The notes beneath the pieces are model-generated. The model saw nothing but the letters and a program-made list of their open reading frames with translations, did not search any database and was not told the DNA's origin. Made by a program: the position numbers and the translations under genes. This document shows positions 33,695-42,732 of a stretch of DNA of 64,000 nt, piece by piece. Every line of letters starts with the position of its first letter. The first letter of the stretch is position 1. This stretch comes from JBLMYQ01 sp050258375 (lineage in GTDB: Bacteria; Bacillota; Clostridia; Acetivibrionales; UBA4821), in contig JBLMYQ010000051.1 of the NCBI GenBank assembly GCA_050258375.1, forward strand, positions 1 to 64,000, written 5' to 3'.

Positions 33695-34385
33695 TGCTTT
33701 CACTGTCTTCAACAATTTGACCATCATGCACACGTATAATACGCTTCGCCTCAAGAGCGATATTATTATCATGGGTAATCAGTACTATTGTCTGTCCTTG
33801 GTCATGCAATTCATGAAGCATTTTCATAACCTCTTTGCCTGATTTCGAATCCAGATTGCCGGTAGGCTCATCAGCCAGAATAAGAGTTGGATCACCCGCT
33901 AATGCTCTTGCTATCGCCACTCTCTGCTGCTGTCCACCAGAAAGCTGTGCCGGTCTATGATGCAATCTTTCTCCCAATCCCACTCTCTCCAATGCTTTTA
34001 GTGCTTTTTCATATCTTTCTTTCTTATCCCGCCCTTGATAGACTAAAGGCAGTTCAACATTTTCAACAGCAGTCATTTTGGGAAGCAGATTAAATCCCTG
34101 AAAAATAAAACCTATTGTATAATTTCTTATCTCTGCCTGCCTGTCTTCATCCAAGCTTCCTATTTCATTGCCATCAAGATAGTATTCTCCGAATGTTGGG
34201 ACATCAAGGCATCCTATAATATTCATCAGCGTTGATTTTCCTGAACCTGATGGACCAATTATTGATACAAATTCTTTTTTTGCTATTGAAATATTGATAT
34301 CTTTCAGGGCATTAACCTCAACATCACCCATTTTGTAGACCTTGGAAATGTTAATCATTTCAATTAGCGGTTTATTTGCTTCCAC
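33675..34385 (-). CDS. MacB-like ABC transporter ATPase
   Basis: A 236-residue protein with Walker [13 protein letters not shown], signature [12 protein letters not shown], Walker [13 protein letters not shown] and H-loop LITHDNN, typical of LolD/MacB-type ATPases. The frame is open from 34469, but GTG 34385 lies 7 nt after GGAGGT and gives the usual family length. It overlaps the adaptor gene by 14 bp. The last six residues come from a heptanucleotide repeat. Confidence 0.94.
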   Translation of the reverse strand: MEANKPLIEMINISKVYKMGDVEVNALKDINISIAKKEFVSIIGPSGSGKSTLMNIIGCLDVPTFGEYYLDGNEIGSLDEDRQAEIRNYTIGFIFQGFNLLPKMTAVENVELPLVYQGRDKKERYEKALKALERVGLGERLHHRPAQLSGGQQQRVAIARALAGDPTLILADEPTGNLDSKSGKEVMKMLHELHDQGQTIVLITHDNNIALEAKRIIRVHDGQIVEDSESSVKCKM

Positions 34386-36150
34386 TTGTTCCACCACCTG
34401 TCTTACTGCCGCTGTCATTTCTGTTTCTAAACCCGCTTGGAGGTCCGCCGCCATCCATTGGTCCTCCACCCATAGGCATCATAGAATTACGAGAGTTTGT
34501 TGAGCTTTTGGTCACAGGAATATAGACAATATCTCCTTCACTAAGCCCACTTGTGATTTCAATATAATCATCAGCCGTTATCCCAGTTTCAATAATCTTA
34601 ATTGTCATATCAGAAGTCATGTTTTTAGTTATTGATGAAGTGCCAGCTTTTGAATTTGAGCTCTTTCTGGAAGCAGTACTGCTGCTGGAGGATTTTGAGG
34701 TTGAGCCCGCCATCTGTCCAAAAGGTTGATTTTGTTTAAATACAGAAGTATCAACATTTTTTTCACCAGCTTTTTTCTTAGTATATACAAAGCTTCGTCT
34801 TCCCATCTTTTGTATTGCAGATTCAGGAAGAGCCAGCACGCCCTCTTTTTTCTGTATTACTATTTCTGCATTAGCATTCATACCACCCTTGATATTCTGC
34901 GGATCAGAAATTTTTATAATGACCGGATATGTTGCAACTCCGTTTGTAGAAGTACCCTCGTTCGCAACCTTTGCAACCTCTCCTTTAAAGGTCTGATTTT
35001 CCAAAGCATCTATTGTAACATTAACCTCCATGCCTACTGATATCTTCGCAATATCAAGCTCGTCAACATCTATTTGGAATTCCATTTGCGTATAATCCGC
35101 AACAACAGCAAGTTTGTCAGCTTTGGTCTCAACGTTGTCTCCAACCTTAATATCTTGAGTCACTATGGTTCCCGTCACAGGAGCATAAACTTTATAGTTC
35201 TCCTGCGCTTCAAGCTTGGAATTCAACTGCACCTGCAAATCAGCCATTTTTATCTGGGCTGAAAGAAGCTGGTCATATAAATCGCTGTTCTCCATTTTGA
35301 ATAAAACTTGCCCCTCACTTACGGTTTGGTTATTTTTTATTTCTACACCGATTACTGTCCCGCTGACATCAGCTTTAACTTTTCTTGAGTTGACATATTC
35401 TAAAGCTGAAGAATCCATAGACATTTGTCCGTTAATTCTTGCACTAACCTTTATTCCCTCTGCTATAGTTCCAGGATTTTTAATTATTATTTCAACGTCA
35501 TATACTTTGCCTCCGCCCTCAACTGCTCTTCCTAATTTATCAACATAGGTAACCTTACCTTCTACAGCCTGCATGTAATCCTGCAAATAAACCTCTGCTT
35601 TTTGTCCTGCACTTAGCTTTTTTGCTTGATTACTTGTAAAAGGAAGTACTGCCAAAAGCTGAGTATTGTCATTTATTGTGCATATCTCTGCGCCTTTATT
35701 TATTTGATCACCTTTTTTTACAGTAAAGTTTATTACCTGCCCTTTAATCGGAGCCTTTTCAGATAAATCAGAAATATTCTTTTGAGCCGATTCCAAATCA
35801 GATTGAGCCTGTTTTATACTCAACCTTGTTCTTTCTACTTCTTTTACAATATCCTGATTATCAAGCTCAATCATCAAATCGCCTTTTTTAACCTTATCTC
35901 CTTCTTTGAAGTTGAGCTTTGTCACAGTCCCGTCAACCTTTGAGGATATTTCCTGCCTGTATGAGGAAGCAACAGTCCCACCTCCTGAAATAGTTACAGC
36001 AATATCTTTTTTTACAACCTTAAATTGAGCAAAGTTTGATGCTGCTTTGGATTTGCCTCTAAAGAAGAAGTTATATGTAAGTGCTCCAATTAAGAGCACT
36101 ATAATACCAATAATGATTTTCTTTTTATGCTTTTTAAAAAATTGTTTCAC
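34372..36150 (-). CDS. HlyD/MacA-like efflux adaptor
   Basis: A 592-residue membrane-anchored adaptor. One N-terminal segment (residues 10-28) leads to two biotinyl-lipoyl-like half motifs (GTVTKLNFKEGDKVKKGDLM and VYAPVTGTIVTQDIKVG). A beta-barrel and a C-terminal membrane-proximal domain follow, with a Ser-rich insert and a Gly/Pro-rich tail (about residues 500-592). There appear to be two lipoyl/hairpin repeats, longer than the usual 400 residues. GTG 36150 follows GGGGAGG. It links the MacB-like pump to outer layers, perhaps through the SLH protein. Confidence 0.88.
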   Translation of the reverse strand: MKQFFKKHKKKIIIGIIVLLIGALTYNFFFRGKSKAASNFAQFKVVKKDIAVTISGGGTVASSYRQEISSKVDGTVTKLNFKEGDKVKKGDLMIELDNQDIVKEVERTRLSIKQAQSDLESAQKNISDLSEKAPIKGQVINFTVKKGDQINKGAEICTINDNTQLLAVLPFTSNQAKKLSAGQKAEVYLQDYMQAVEGKVTYVDKLGRAVEGGGKVYDVEIIIKNPGTIAEGIKVSARINGQMSMDSSALEYVNSRKVKADVSGTVIGVEIKNNQTVSEGQVLFKMENSDLYDQLLSAQIKMADLQVQLNSKLEAQENYKVYAPVTGTIVTQDIKVGDNVETKADKLAVVADYTQMEFQIDVDELDIAKISVGMEVNVTIDALENQTFKGEVAKVANEGTSTNGVATYPVIIKISDPQNIKGGMNANAEIVIQKKEGVLALPESAIQKMGRRSFVYTKKKAGEKNVDTSVFKQNQPFGQMAGSTSKSSSSSTASRKSSNSKAGTSSITKNMTSDMTIKIIETGITADDYIEITSGLSEGDIVYIPVTKSSTNSRNSMMPMGGGPMDGGGPPSGFRNRNDSGSKTGGGTSGSK

Positions 36151-36166
36151 CGGCTGCTGCCTCCCC

Positions 36167-37102
36167 TTATTCTCTCTTTTTACCGCAATTTACACAATAA
36201 TTCCATTCAAAATTCATCATACTTTCACACGAATCGCACTTAATTTTTAAAGCATTACCGCATTGATAGCAGTAATTTGCTTCCTTTGTAACCTCAGCTT
36301 TACAATTACTGCAAAAGCTTAATCTTTTTCTTACTATTAAATAAATTATAAACCCAATCAAACCTGTAAATAAGGTAATCAATCCCCATACTATTTGCTG
36401 CAATCCTCTTTTTTTGCTGTCATCATATACCCAGACTGCAAGAAGTACCCAGAAAATCAATATTAACAATCTTAATACCTGATGTGATACAAAGAACATA
36501 TCTATCATTTTATTTTCCTCAAAACGTCCGCTAATAAAGTAAATTTTCATGGATTTGCCAGATATATCAAAGCTGCTAATGAAATCAGGATTTCTCTTTG
36601 CGCCTCTATGCATGTCATCAAACGGCTCTATAGAATTTCTTCTGTTCGGGCTATTCTCAAAGCCTCTTTCAGCCTGCGAATCCGAGGGAGGGATCAATGA
36701 AAAGATTTCTCTTTTTGGAATTGGCATAAATCTTCCCGGTCCTTTTTTCATGCGGTACATACCGGGCTGCTGCTCATCCTTTAAAATATCGAATATGCTT
36801 TCTCCCTGAACATATTGCTCATTTGCCTTATAGACAATATTTCCTTTTTCATCACACAAAATTATATTTTTAGTTCTAGGATAGTCCTTCATGAAGCTAG
36901 CAATAGCTGTTTTAGCTTCATTAGATAATCCCTTTGCCTGTATTATTGAATTTATTTCTGCAATATCTTTTTTCTCTTTTTTGGCTTGCTGTATGTTAAT
37001 AAACCCGGCTAAAAATCCACTTAGAAATAAAATAATAATTAAAATTCCAACAAACTTTAATATATTGGTTAATGAAAAATACCTCTTAAAGTTTTTTAGC
37101 AT
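36167..37102 (-). CDS. Membrane sensor-like protein: extracytoplasmic domain, PLDc_N-like segment, double zinc ribbon
   Basis: The protein has 311 residues from ATG 37102. Membrane segment 1 (about 14-34) is followed by an outer domain of about 150 residues with a PAS/Cache-like strand (NIILCDEKGNIVYKANEQ). Two further segments contain WVYDDSKKRGLQQIVWGL, then CSNC...CYQC and CDSC...CVNC zinc ribbons. The last 110 residues match the 108-residue protein at 20143. It follows the ECF sigma and its partner gene, so it probably senses envelope stress for this module. Confidence 0.72.
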   Translation of the reverse strand: MLKNFKRYFSLTNILKFVGILIIILFLSGFLAGFINIQQAKKEKKDIAEINSIIQAKGLSNEAKTAIASFMKDYPRTKNIILCDEKGNIVYKANEQYVQGESIFDILKDEQQPGMYRMKKGPGRFMPIPKREIFSLIPPSDSQAERGFENSPNRRNSIEPFDDMHRGAKRNPDFISSFDISGKSMKIYFISGRFEENKMIDMFFVSHQVLRLLILIFWVLLAVWVYDDSKKRGLQQIVWGLITLFTGLIGFIIYLIVRKRLSFCSNCKAEVTKEANYCYQCGNALKIKCDSCESMMNFEWNYCVNCGKKRE

Positions 37103-37150
37103 TGTTCCCACCCCTTCTTAATAATCAATATTGATTTTAAATTGCCTTAT

Positions 37151-37513
37151 TTATATAATCCTCTCTCTTAATTCTATTTCATGGCTGTTAGAACCATTAG
37201 CTAGAATTGCTTTAAAAATTACCCATACCAGTGCCGAAAATATTGCTATCGTTAAGCCTATGCCTGCAAATTCTACTATCTCACTGCTGTAATCAATATA
37301 ATCAGGAAACAGAATTACTCCCCCAATGAACAATGTAATAACACAACCAATAATAAATATAATCATTTGCGTAATATTATTCTGACGTCTTTTTATTTCT
37401 TCGCATTTGTGTAGGATTACCGGTTTTAATTTTTGTATAAGTAATTCAGTGTTAACAGTCTCCGTACTATGAAAATGATTTTTTATCATTTCTTCCATTT
37501 CATCATTGTTCAT
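37151..37513 (-). CDS. Small membrane protein coupled to the ECF sigma gene (putative anti-sigma)
   Basis: The 120-residue protein has a helical cytoplasmic N-terminus of about 45 residues and two membrane segments (about 47-67 and 80-103). It overlaps the sigma gene by 11 bp, exactly as the ZAS-type protein overlaps its sigma gene at 19735. It has no H-x3-C-x2-C zinc motif. The anti-sigma role is inferred from position and topology. Confidence 0.6.
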   Translation of the reverse strand: MNNDEMEEMIKNHFHSTETVNTELLIQKLKPVILHKCEEIKRRQNNITQMIIFIIGCVITLFIGGVILFPDYIDYSSEIVEFAGIGLTIAIFSALVWVIFKAILANGSNSHEIELRERII

Positions 37514-38066
37514 TAAAATTCACTCCCTTCGCCCCAAGTTTCTTTCTTATTTTTTCTATTGCATAATGCAGCTTTCCTTTAACCTTCTCCGGCGTACTTT
37601 TAACAATTTCAGAAATCTCCTTGTAGCTAAAATCCATATAATATTTTAAAATGACAATTGATTTTAATTCCGGACTCAAAGCATCAATTGCTGTATTAAT
37701 ACTATTTACTGCTTCATTTTTTAATACTATATCTTCAACTCTGTCATCACTATCGGGAACCGAAATTTCTTCATCATCTATTGATACCGTTTCTCTTATT
37801 CTTCCTTTTCTTATCTCATCGGTTATGGTATTCCTTGCAATTGTAAACAACCATGTTGAAAATTTAGAGTTTGACTGCAGCTTATATGTATTTATATTTT
37901 TTATCATTTTTATAAAGGTTTCCTGTACTATATCCTCAGTTAATTGCTGGTTTTCAACATAATTAAAAATAAAATTATGAAGGTGCTGATGATACCTTTG
38001 AATAAGAATCTCAAAAGCATATTCTTCTCCCTGCTTACATAACTCAACTAATTTCTCATCGGTCAA
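37503..38066 (-). CDS. ECF sigma factor controlling an efflux/envelope operon
   Basis: The 187-residue ECF factor has region 2 (YVENQQLTEDIVQETFIKMI, then FSTWLFTIARNTITDEIRK) and region 4 (LSPELKSIVILKYYMDFSYKEI, then KVKGKLHYAIEKIR). TTG 38066 lies 7 nt after GGGAGG. An ECF-type promoter directly upstream suggests autoregulation. Downstream genes run with short gaps through the sensor-like protein, adaptor, MacB-like pump, SLH protein and lipoprotein, likely one transcript. Confidence 0.92.
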   Translation of the reverse strand: MTDEKLVELCKQGEEYAFEILIQRYHQHLHNFIFNYVENQQLTEDIVQETFIKMIKNINTYKLQSNSKFSTWLFTIARNTITDEIRKGRIRETVSIDDEEISVPDSDDRVEDIVLKNEAVNSINTAIDALSPELKSIVILKYYMDFSYKEISEIVKSTPEKVKGKLHYAIEKIRKKLGAKGVNFNEQ

Positions 38067-38094
38067 AACAGCACCTCCCTTCCTCTCTATTATT

Positions 38095-38124
38095 TTAAAC
38101 GTATATAAATAAAAAAAGTTGAAA
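38095..38124 (-). promoter_or_regulatory. ECF-type promoter AAC-N16-CGTTTAA
   Basis: On the reverse strand TTTCAAC (38124-38118) and CGTTTAA (38101-38095) are separated by 16 nt, about 30 nt before the sigma start codon. The -10 box is identical to that of the other ECF module. Confidence 0.65.
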
Positions 38125-38135
38125 ATTTTTTATTA

Positions 38136-38675
38136 TTAGCCCACCTTTTCTTTATATACAGAATGCGATTTGTTTTGCATCAGCTTTCCGGTTACTTCTC
38201 TTATCTCGCTTACAGACATGGTTATATTTGTATTGAATTCAGTAAGAATTCCATTTAGTTTTTCATAGTCTTTTCTTTTAATTATAATATTTATAACCAA
38301 TCTTCCCTTTCCCTTCATACCATAACCAATATAGGTTGTTACAGAATAGCCTTGGCTTCTTAAGCAGTCAGCAATTTCCTTGCCTTTTTCCCTTCCTGCA
38401 TATACCGTTATCTCCAAAAGACCTATTGCCATCTTTTTTTCTATCGCATCTGCAAGATATATACCAAAAACCTTTCCAAGTGCAAATGCCAGAATGTAAG
38501 AAATATCCGATGAATCACTAACCATTTTAACCGTATATGAAAACAATAATGCATCGCTAAATACTACAAAATATGTAGGCCTTATCATCTGCTTTGAGAT
38601 AAATAACGTTTTTAGCGTACCCAGGCAGTTGCTTACAGCATTAAGCAGAAATATAATTATTAAATTTGCTATCAT
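38136..38675 (-). CDS. UPF0316/DUF2179-type membrane protein (YebE-like)
   Basis: The 179-residue protein has three N-terminal membrane segments and a soluble C-terminal domain of about 85 residues (LLEITVYAGREKGKEIADCL, then GRLVINIIIKRKDYEKL) with the ferredoxin-like DUF2179 fold. This is the composition of UPF0316 proteins. Function is unknown. A hairpin with a T-run directly precedes its ribosome site (AAAGGAGTG). Confidence 0.85.
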   Translation of the reverse strand: MIANLIIIFLLNAVSNCLGTLKTLFISKQMIRPTYFVVFSDALLFSYTVKMVSDSSDISYILAFALGKVFGIYLADAIEKKMAIGLLEITVYAGREKGKEIADCLRSQGYSVTTYIGYGMKGKGRLVINIIIKRKDYEKLNGILTEFNTNITMSVSEIREVTGKLMQNKSHSVYKEKVG

Positions 38676-38703
38676 TTTTTCACTCCTTTCTTTGAATCAA
38701 AAA

Positions 38704-38725
38704 AGTCTGACATATATGCCAGACT
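38704..38725 (-). terminator. Terminator-like hairpin in the leader of the UPF0316 gene
   Basis: On the reverse strand AGTCTG pairs with CAGACT around a self-complementary CATATATG core and runs into TTTTTT. It sits about 20 nt before the UPF0316 ribosome site, where a terminator would act as an attenuator. Confidence 0.6.
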
Positions 38726-38985
38726 CTTCAAAATGCTTTTTAAGTTTTCTATTTTAATAATAATTTAGTTCTTCCCTCCAAAATTTTATCAAATCAAACC
38801 CCAAACAAAAGCTGTAGCATACACATATATTTTCGCTGAAATATATATTAGCATAAACTTCATATTATGTAAAATTAAATCCATATTACAGGCAACCAGA
38901 ACGCACTTTCTAAATTTGAAGAATATTATTCCAATGCATTGTGAAAACAAGTTATACTTACTAACGTAAAATCCAAGTAGCTCAA

Positions 38986-39163
38986 GACCCCTCTATCTCC
39001 CCTTTAAAAGGGGACGAAAAGCTTGTATCTGAAGGGATATAGGAATGAATAATAATGACTTGAAGAAAAGAGAATTAATTGAAAAAAAGATAAATGAAGC
39101 TTGTATTGGATTTTCTGTATAGAGCTACTTTTCGCTCCCTTTTGAAGGGAGGAAAGGAGGGTC
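38986..39163. repeat. MITE-like element, long copy (178 bp)
   Basis: Inverted ends of about 36 bp: GACCCCTCTATCTCCCC...GGGGACGAAAAG on the left and CTTTTCGCTCCC...GGAAAGGAGGGTC on the right. It shares end and inner sequence with the copy at 4329. The interior contains a 25-codon ATG frame (39045-39122) with a weak ribosome site, probably chance. Confidence 0.62.
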
Positions 39164-39341
39164 TTTTTATACCATATATGGTTACATACAGAGAATATCG
39201 CCCGCCATCATCACTTTAATTGACGCTATGTTAAAATTATGGTAATCTTGATTAAGGTTTCTACTATTATAATGCAGCAGTTTTGAATTGATTATAAATG
39301 TAAATCTAATAAAATTGGCAGATAAATATGGAGGGTCTGGG

Positions 39342-40856
39342 TTGCTATTTAATTCTATATCTTTTTTGATTTTTTTTCCAATTGTTACTATATTATATTT
39401 TTTTATTCCGCATAAATACAGGTGGTTTTTATTACTGACAGCAAGCTGTATTTTTTATATGACTTTCATTCCAATATATATACTAATATTAGCAGTCACA
39501 ATATTAATTGACTATTTTGCAGGCATACTTATAGAGAAAGAAGCAGGTAAAAAGAAAAAACTTTATCTTATTATCAGCATTCTTTCTACCTGTCTTGTTT
39601 TATTCATTTTCAAATATTTTAATTTCTTTAATGCAAATATGCAAAAGCTTGCTGAATTTTTACACTGGAATTATTCAATAGGCTCTTTATCTCTTATACT
39701 TCCTATAGGGCTTTCGTTTCATACTTTCCAAAGCTTAAGCTATGTTATAGAAGTTTACCGGGGAAATCAAAAAGCAGAAAAGAATTTCGGAATTTACGCA
39801 TTATATGTTATGTTCTACCCTCAGCTTGTTGCAGGACCTATCGAAAGACCGCAAAATCTTCTGCATCAATTTTATGAAGAGCATTATTTTGATTATAAAA
39901 GGGTTACCGATGGGCTTAAGCTTATGGCCTGGGGTATGTTTAAAAAGGTTGTAGTGGCTGACAGACTTGCAGTATATGTAGATATTGTTTATAAAAACCC
40001 TTCAGCCTTTGACGGCATATCCTTAATCATTGCTACTATTTTCTTTGCTTTCCAGATATACGCTGATTTTTCAGGCTATTCAGATGTTGCTATTGGCTCA
40101 GCTCAGGTCATGGGCTTCAAACTGATGACAAACTTCAACAGACCATATTATTCAAAATCAATATCCGAGTTCTGGAAAAGATGGCATATCTCCCTGTCAA
40201 CCTGGTTCAGGGATTATCTTTACATTCCTCTTGGAGGCAACAGAGTAGCAAAATGGAGATGGCAGCTAAACCTCTTTATCGTATTTCTAGTTAGTGGATT
40301 GTGGCATGGAGCAAATTGGACCTATGTAATTTGGGGAGCACTTCATGGTTTCTATCTTGTATTTTCAATATGGACCCAAAAAATCAGAGACTTTATGGTG
40401 AATATTTTCAAGCTCAAGAAAGTGCCTGCCGTACATAAATTTATTCAAGTAGCAATAACTTTTTCTCTTGTATGCTTTGCCTGGATATTCTTCAGGGCAA
40501 CAAGCATATCAAGTGCCATGTATATAGTTACACACCTACACGTAAATTTAGCAAACGATTTGGCAGCCTTTGCGCATTCAATATACCTCAGCTTTCAGTC
40601 GGGAAAAATGCTAGTCGATTTCACCCCAATCACAGGTCAACTATTATGGCTGCAAACAGAAATGACTTTTAAGATAGCCGTGATTTCGATTATTGCAATG
40701 GAGACAATACATTTTATACAAAGAAGAGGAAGCATACGTAATAGAATATCCCAATTACCTGCTGTAGTGAGATGGAGCGGATACTTCCTTCTGATGTTCA
40801 GCATATGGATGTTTGGTTATTTTTCTAACCAGAATTTTATATATTTCCAGTTTTAA
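39342..40856 (+). CDS. MBOAT-family membrane O-acyltransferase (AlgI-like)
   Basis: The protein has 504 residues from TTG 39342, 6 nt after GGAGGG; it then begins MLFNSISFLIFF, the standard AlgI-type start. The conserved core is intact: QLVAGPIERPQNLL, DFSGYSDVAIG, FWKRWHISLSTWFRDYLYIP and the active-site His in LVSGLWHGANWTYVIWG. It moves acyl (usually acetyl) groups across the membrane to a surface glycan. The SGNH partner gene follows at 20 bp. Confidence 0.93.
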   Translation: MLFNSISFLIFFPIVTILYFFIPHKYRWFLLLTASCIFYMTFIPIYILILAVTILIDYFAGILIEKEAGKKKKLYLIISILSTCLVLFIFKYFNFFNANMQKLAEFLHWNYSIGSLSLILPIGLSFHTFQSLSYVIEVYRGNQKAEKNFGIYALYVMFYPQLVAGPIERPQNLLHQFYEEHYFDYKRVTDGLKLMAWGMFKKVVVADRLAVYVDIVYKNPSAFDGISLIIATIFFAFQIYADFSGYSDVAIGSAQVMGFKLMTNFNRPYYSKSISEFWKRWHISLSTWFRDYLYIPLGGNRVAKWRWQLNLFIVFLVSGLWHGANWTYVIWGALHGFYLVFSIWTQKIRDFMVNIFKLKKVPAVHKFIQVAITFSLVCFAWIFFRATSISSAMYIVTHLHVNLANDLAAFAHSIYLSFQSGKMLVDFTPITGQLLWLQTEMTFKIAVISIIAMETIHFIQRRGSIRNRISQLPAVVRWSGYFLLMFSIWMFGYFSNQNFIYFQF

Positions 40857-40876
40857 CAAAGGGAGCGAAATTATAC

Positions 40877-41977
40877 ATGCAGAGAAAATCAGTAATAGAA
40901 TTTGTATTGAAGGTATTATTATTATCGTTAAGTCTGCCAATTGTTGTTTTTATAAATTACACTGTTGATCCTCTTCAGTTTTATAGAAAGATGACAATAA
41001 TGAAGCCAATTCTCTATGACCAGGAACGCTATCAGAATCCGGGACTTGCTAAAAATTATCCATATGATACGGTAATCATCGGAACTTCAATGACTGAAAA
41101 TATTTCTCCCAAATATATAAAGCAGAAAATGGGTTTGAATTGCATAAAGCTGCCCATCGCAGGTTCAACCATAAAAGAACAGAATATGATTTTAAATGTA
41201 GCTGTAAAAACCGGAAAAGTAAAGAATGCCATATGGGGTCTTGACTTTTCCAGCTTCAAAGGCACTCCCGGCACTGTGAGAGACGAAGATGTAGCCTTTC
41301 CGTACTTTCTTTATGATGATGACCTGTTAAATGATTATAAATATCTGGTTAATTGCAATACAACCGAACAGCTTATCAATATCCTGCAAGCCAACCTCAC
41401 ACACAAACAACTTGATATAAATCAAATGCTTGAAAACTATAGGCGGTGGGATATTAACTGCACATTCAGTAAAAAGAATGCAATAAATGGATATAAAGAT
41501 ATAGTAAAAAATATAACTAAAGAAAAAAGAATAGGTTTTGAGTGGAATAATTTAAAGAAAAACATTGATAATAATTTTATCAGCATGGTGAAAAGCCATC
41601 CTGAAGTGAAATTTTATGTGTTTTTTACTCCTTCCTCCATACTAGCCCATAAATACTTTAATGAATTATCACCAGATATTTTTGAGAACGAGCTTAAATC
41701 CAAAAAGTATATCGTCAAGCAGTGTGAAGCCCTTAAAAACGTAAAAATATATGATTTTCAGAGTACAAAAGAAATTATTTTCAATCTTGATTATTATACA
41801 GATCAGTCACACCACAATAATAAAGTAAATAAAATAATAATTGATTCTCTAGCAGAAGGGAAGAATGTTGTCACAAATAAAAACATTGACCATAATCTGA
41901 TGCTTTTAAAAAGCTGGGTTAAAAATCTTAAAGTAGGCAATAACGATATTAGGCTTATTGATTCAACAATACATTAG
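40877..41977 (+). CDS. SGNH-hydrolase-like O-acyltransferase partner of MBOAT
   Basis: The 366-residue protein has one N-terminal membrane segment (about residues 10-28) and an outer domain with the SGNH-type nucleophile loop IIGTSMTENI (Ser in GTSMTEN). The catalytic Asp-His pair is at the end (TDQSHHN). The layout matches the AlgJ/DltD-like proteins that take the acyl group from the MBOAT pump and place it on a polymer. The two genes form one operon ending at 41984. Confidence 0.78.
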   Translation: MQRKSVIEFVLKVLLLSLSLPIVVFINYTVDPLQFYRKMTIMKPILYDQERYQNPGLAKNYPYDTVIIGTSMTENISPKYIKQKMGLNCIKLPIAGSTIKEQNMILNVAVKTGKVKNAIWGLDFSSFKGTPGTVRDEDVAFPYFLYDDDLLNDYKYLVNCNTTEQLINILQANLTHKQLDINQMLENYRRWDINCTFSKKNAINGYKDIVKNITKEKRIGFEWNNLKKNIDNNFISMVKSHPEVKFYVFFTPSSILAHKYFNELSPDIFENELKSKKYIVKQCEALKNVKIYDFQSTKEIIFNLDYYTDQSHHNNKVNKIIIDSLAEGKNVVTNKNIDHNLMLLKSWVKNLKVGNNDIRLIDSTIH

Positions 41978-41983
41978 TTATTA

Positions 41984-42016
41984 AAGTGGTGGGTATAAAA
42001 TACCCACCACTTCATA
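41984..42016. terminator. Bidirectional terminator
   Basis: Arms AAGTGGTGGGTA (41984-41995) and TACCCACCACTT (42001-42012) pair perfectly around 5 nt. The T-tail is short. Convergent genes lie on either side. Confidence 0.8.
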
Positions 42017-42041
42017 TTTAGAGAACCAGCTTTAAAGGAAG

Positions 42042-42704
42042 CTATTGTGCCTTATATTCAATAATTTTATTTAATGCTTCAATTATTCCGTTAAGCTTAT
42101 CTATTCTGGTTTTTTGGACTTCAAGTACATTGTTAAGTCCATTTTTCATTTTTTCACTGTCTTTATTCTTTTTTGCCATAGCCATATCCAGGCATTCCTC
42201 TTTAACCTTTCCAGTTGTTTCAGCTATTTCAACCCTGTCGTCCCTAAGCTGTGCAAGTAAATCCTTAAGTTCATCAACTGTTTCTTGAGTGAGGTTCTCT
42301 TTATCCTTTACTATTTCTTTGATTCTTGCTTTTGCCTTGGTATGAAGGTCTTTGATTTTAATTTTCAAACCTTTTATTGTTTCTCTATTTGCTTTTATTT
42401 GGTCTTTAATTGCTTTGAAATCAGCCTTTAATGCATCTTTTTTAGCTTTAGCTTCTTGTTTCTGTACCTTAATAGCTTCTTTCGCTTCAACTCTTTTAGC
42501 CTTTTCAGCTTGTTTTTGAATCCGAGATGCTTTCTTATCTTTTTCTTTGGCAACAGGAGCTGAATCTTCATCTGCTACTGGCGTGCTGCTAACCACTGCA
42601 TCTGTAGAAGTATTTGCTGATGCTTGTGTTTCAGTCTCTGCAAATACTGCAGCTGAGCTGATTAATATGCAAAATGTTATAATAATCGATAATAATTTTT
42701 TCAT
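42042..42704 (-). CDS. Exported coiled-coil protein
   Basis: The 220-residue protein has a signal peptide ending near AVFAETETQ (about residue 22), then a Thr/Ser-rich linker. A long Lys/Glu/Ala-rich helical region follows (about residues 55-215) with heptad-like spacing, consistent with a coiled coil. No catalytic motif is seen. It is 28 bp downstream of a small lipoprotein gene, and both lie next to a two-component system, so they may be its targets. Confidence 0.7.
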   Translation of the reverse strand: MKKLLSIIITFCILISSAAVFAETETQASANTSTDAVVSSTPVADEDSAPVAKEKDKKASRIQKQAEKAKRVEAKEAIKVQKQEAKAKKDALKADFKAIKDQIKANRETIKGLKIKIKDLHTKAKARIKEIVKDKENLTQETVDELKDLLAQLRDDRVEIAETTGKVKEECLDMAMAKKNKDSEKMKNGLNNVLEVQKTRIDKLNGIIEALNKIIEYKAQ

Positions 42705-42732
42705 AGTAATTAATCTCCTTTCATTATTTGAA

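Larger units (their letters stand above)
38676..39341. other. Long intergenic region with attenuator-like hairpin and MITE-like element
   Basis: No convincing gene is found in these 666 bases. They hold a terminator-like hairpin ahead of the UPF0316 gene (38704-38725), AT-rich sequence to about 38980, and the 178-bp MITE-like repeat (38986-39163). The last 180 bases contain only the unassigned promoter region of the MBOAT gene. Confidence 0.7.

Noticed and set aside
39045..39122. 25-codon ATG frame inside the long MITE-like element
   Set aside because: It has a weak ribosome site and is absent from the short copy, so it is probably chance.
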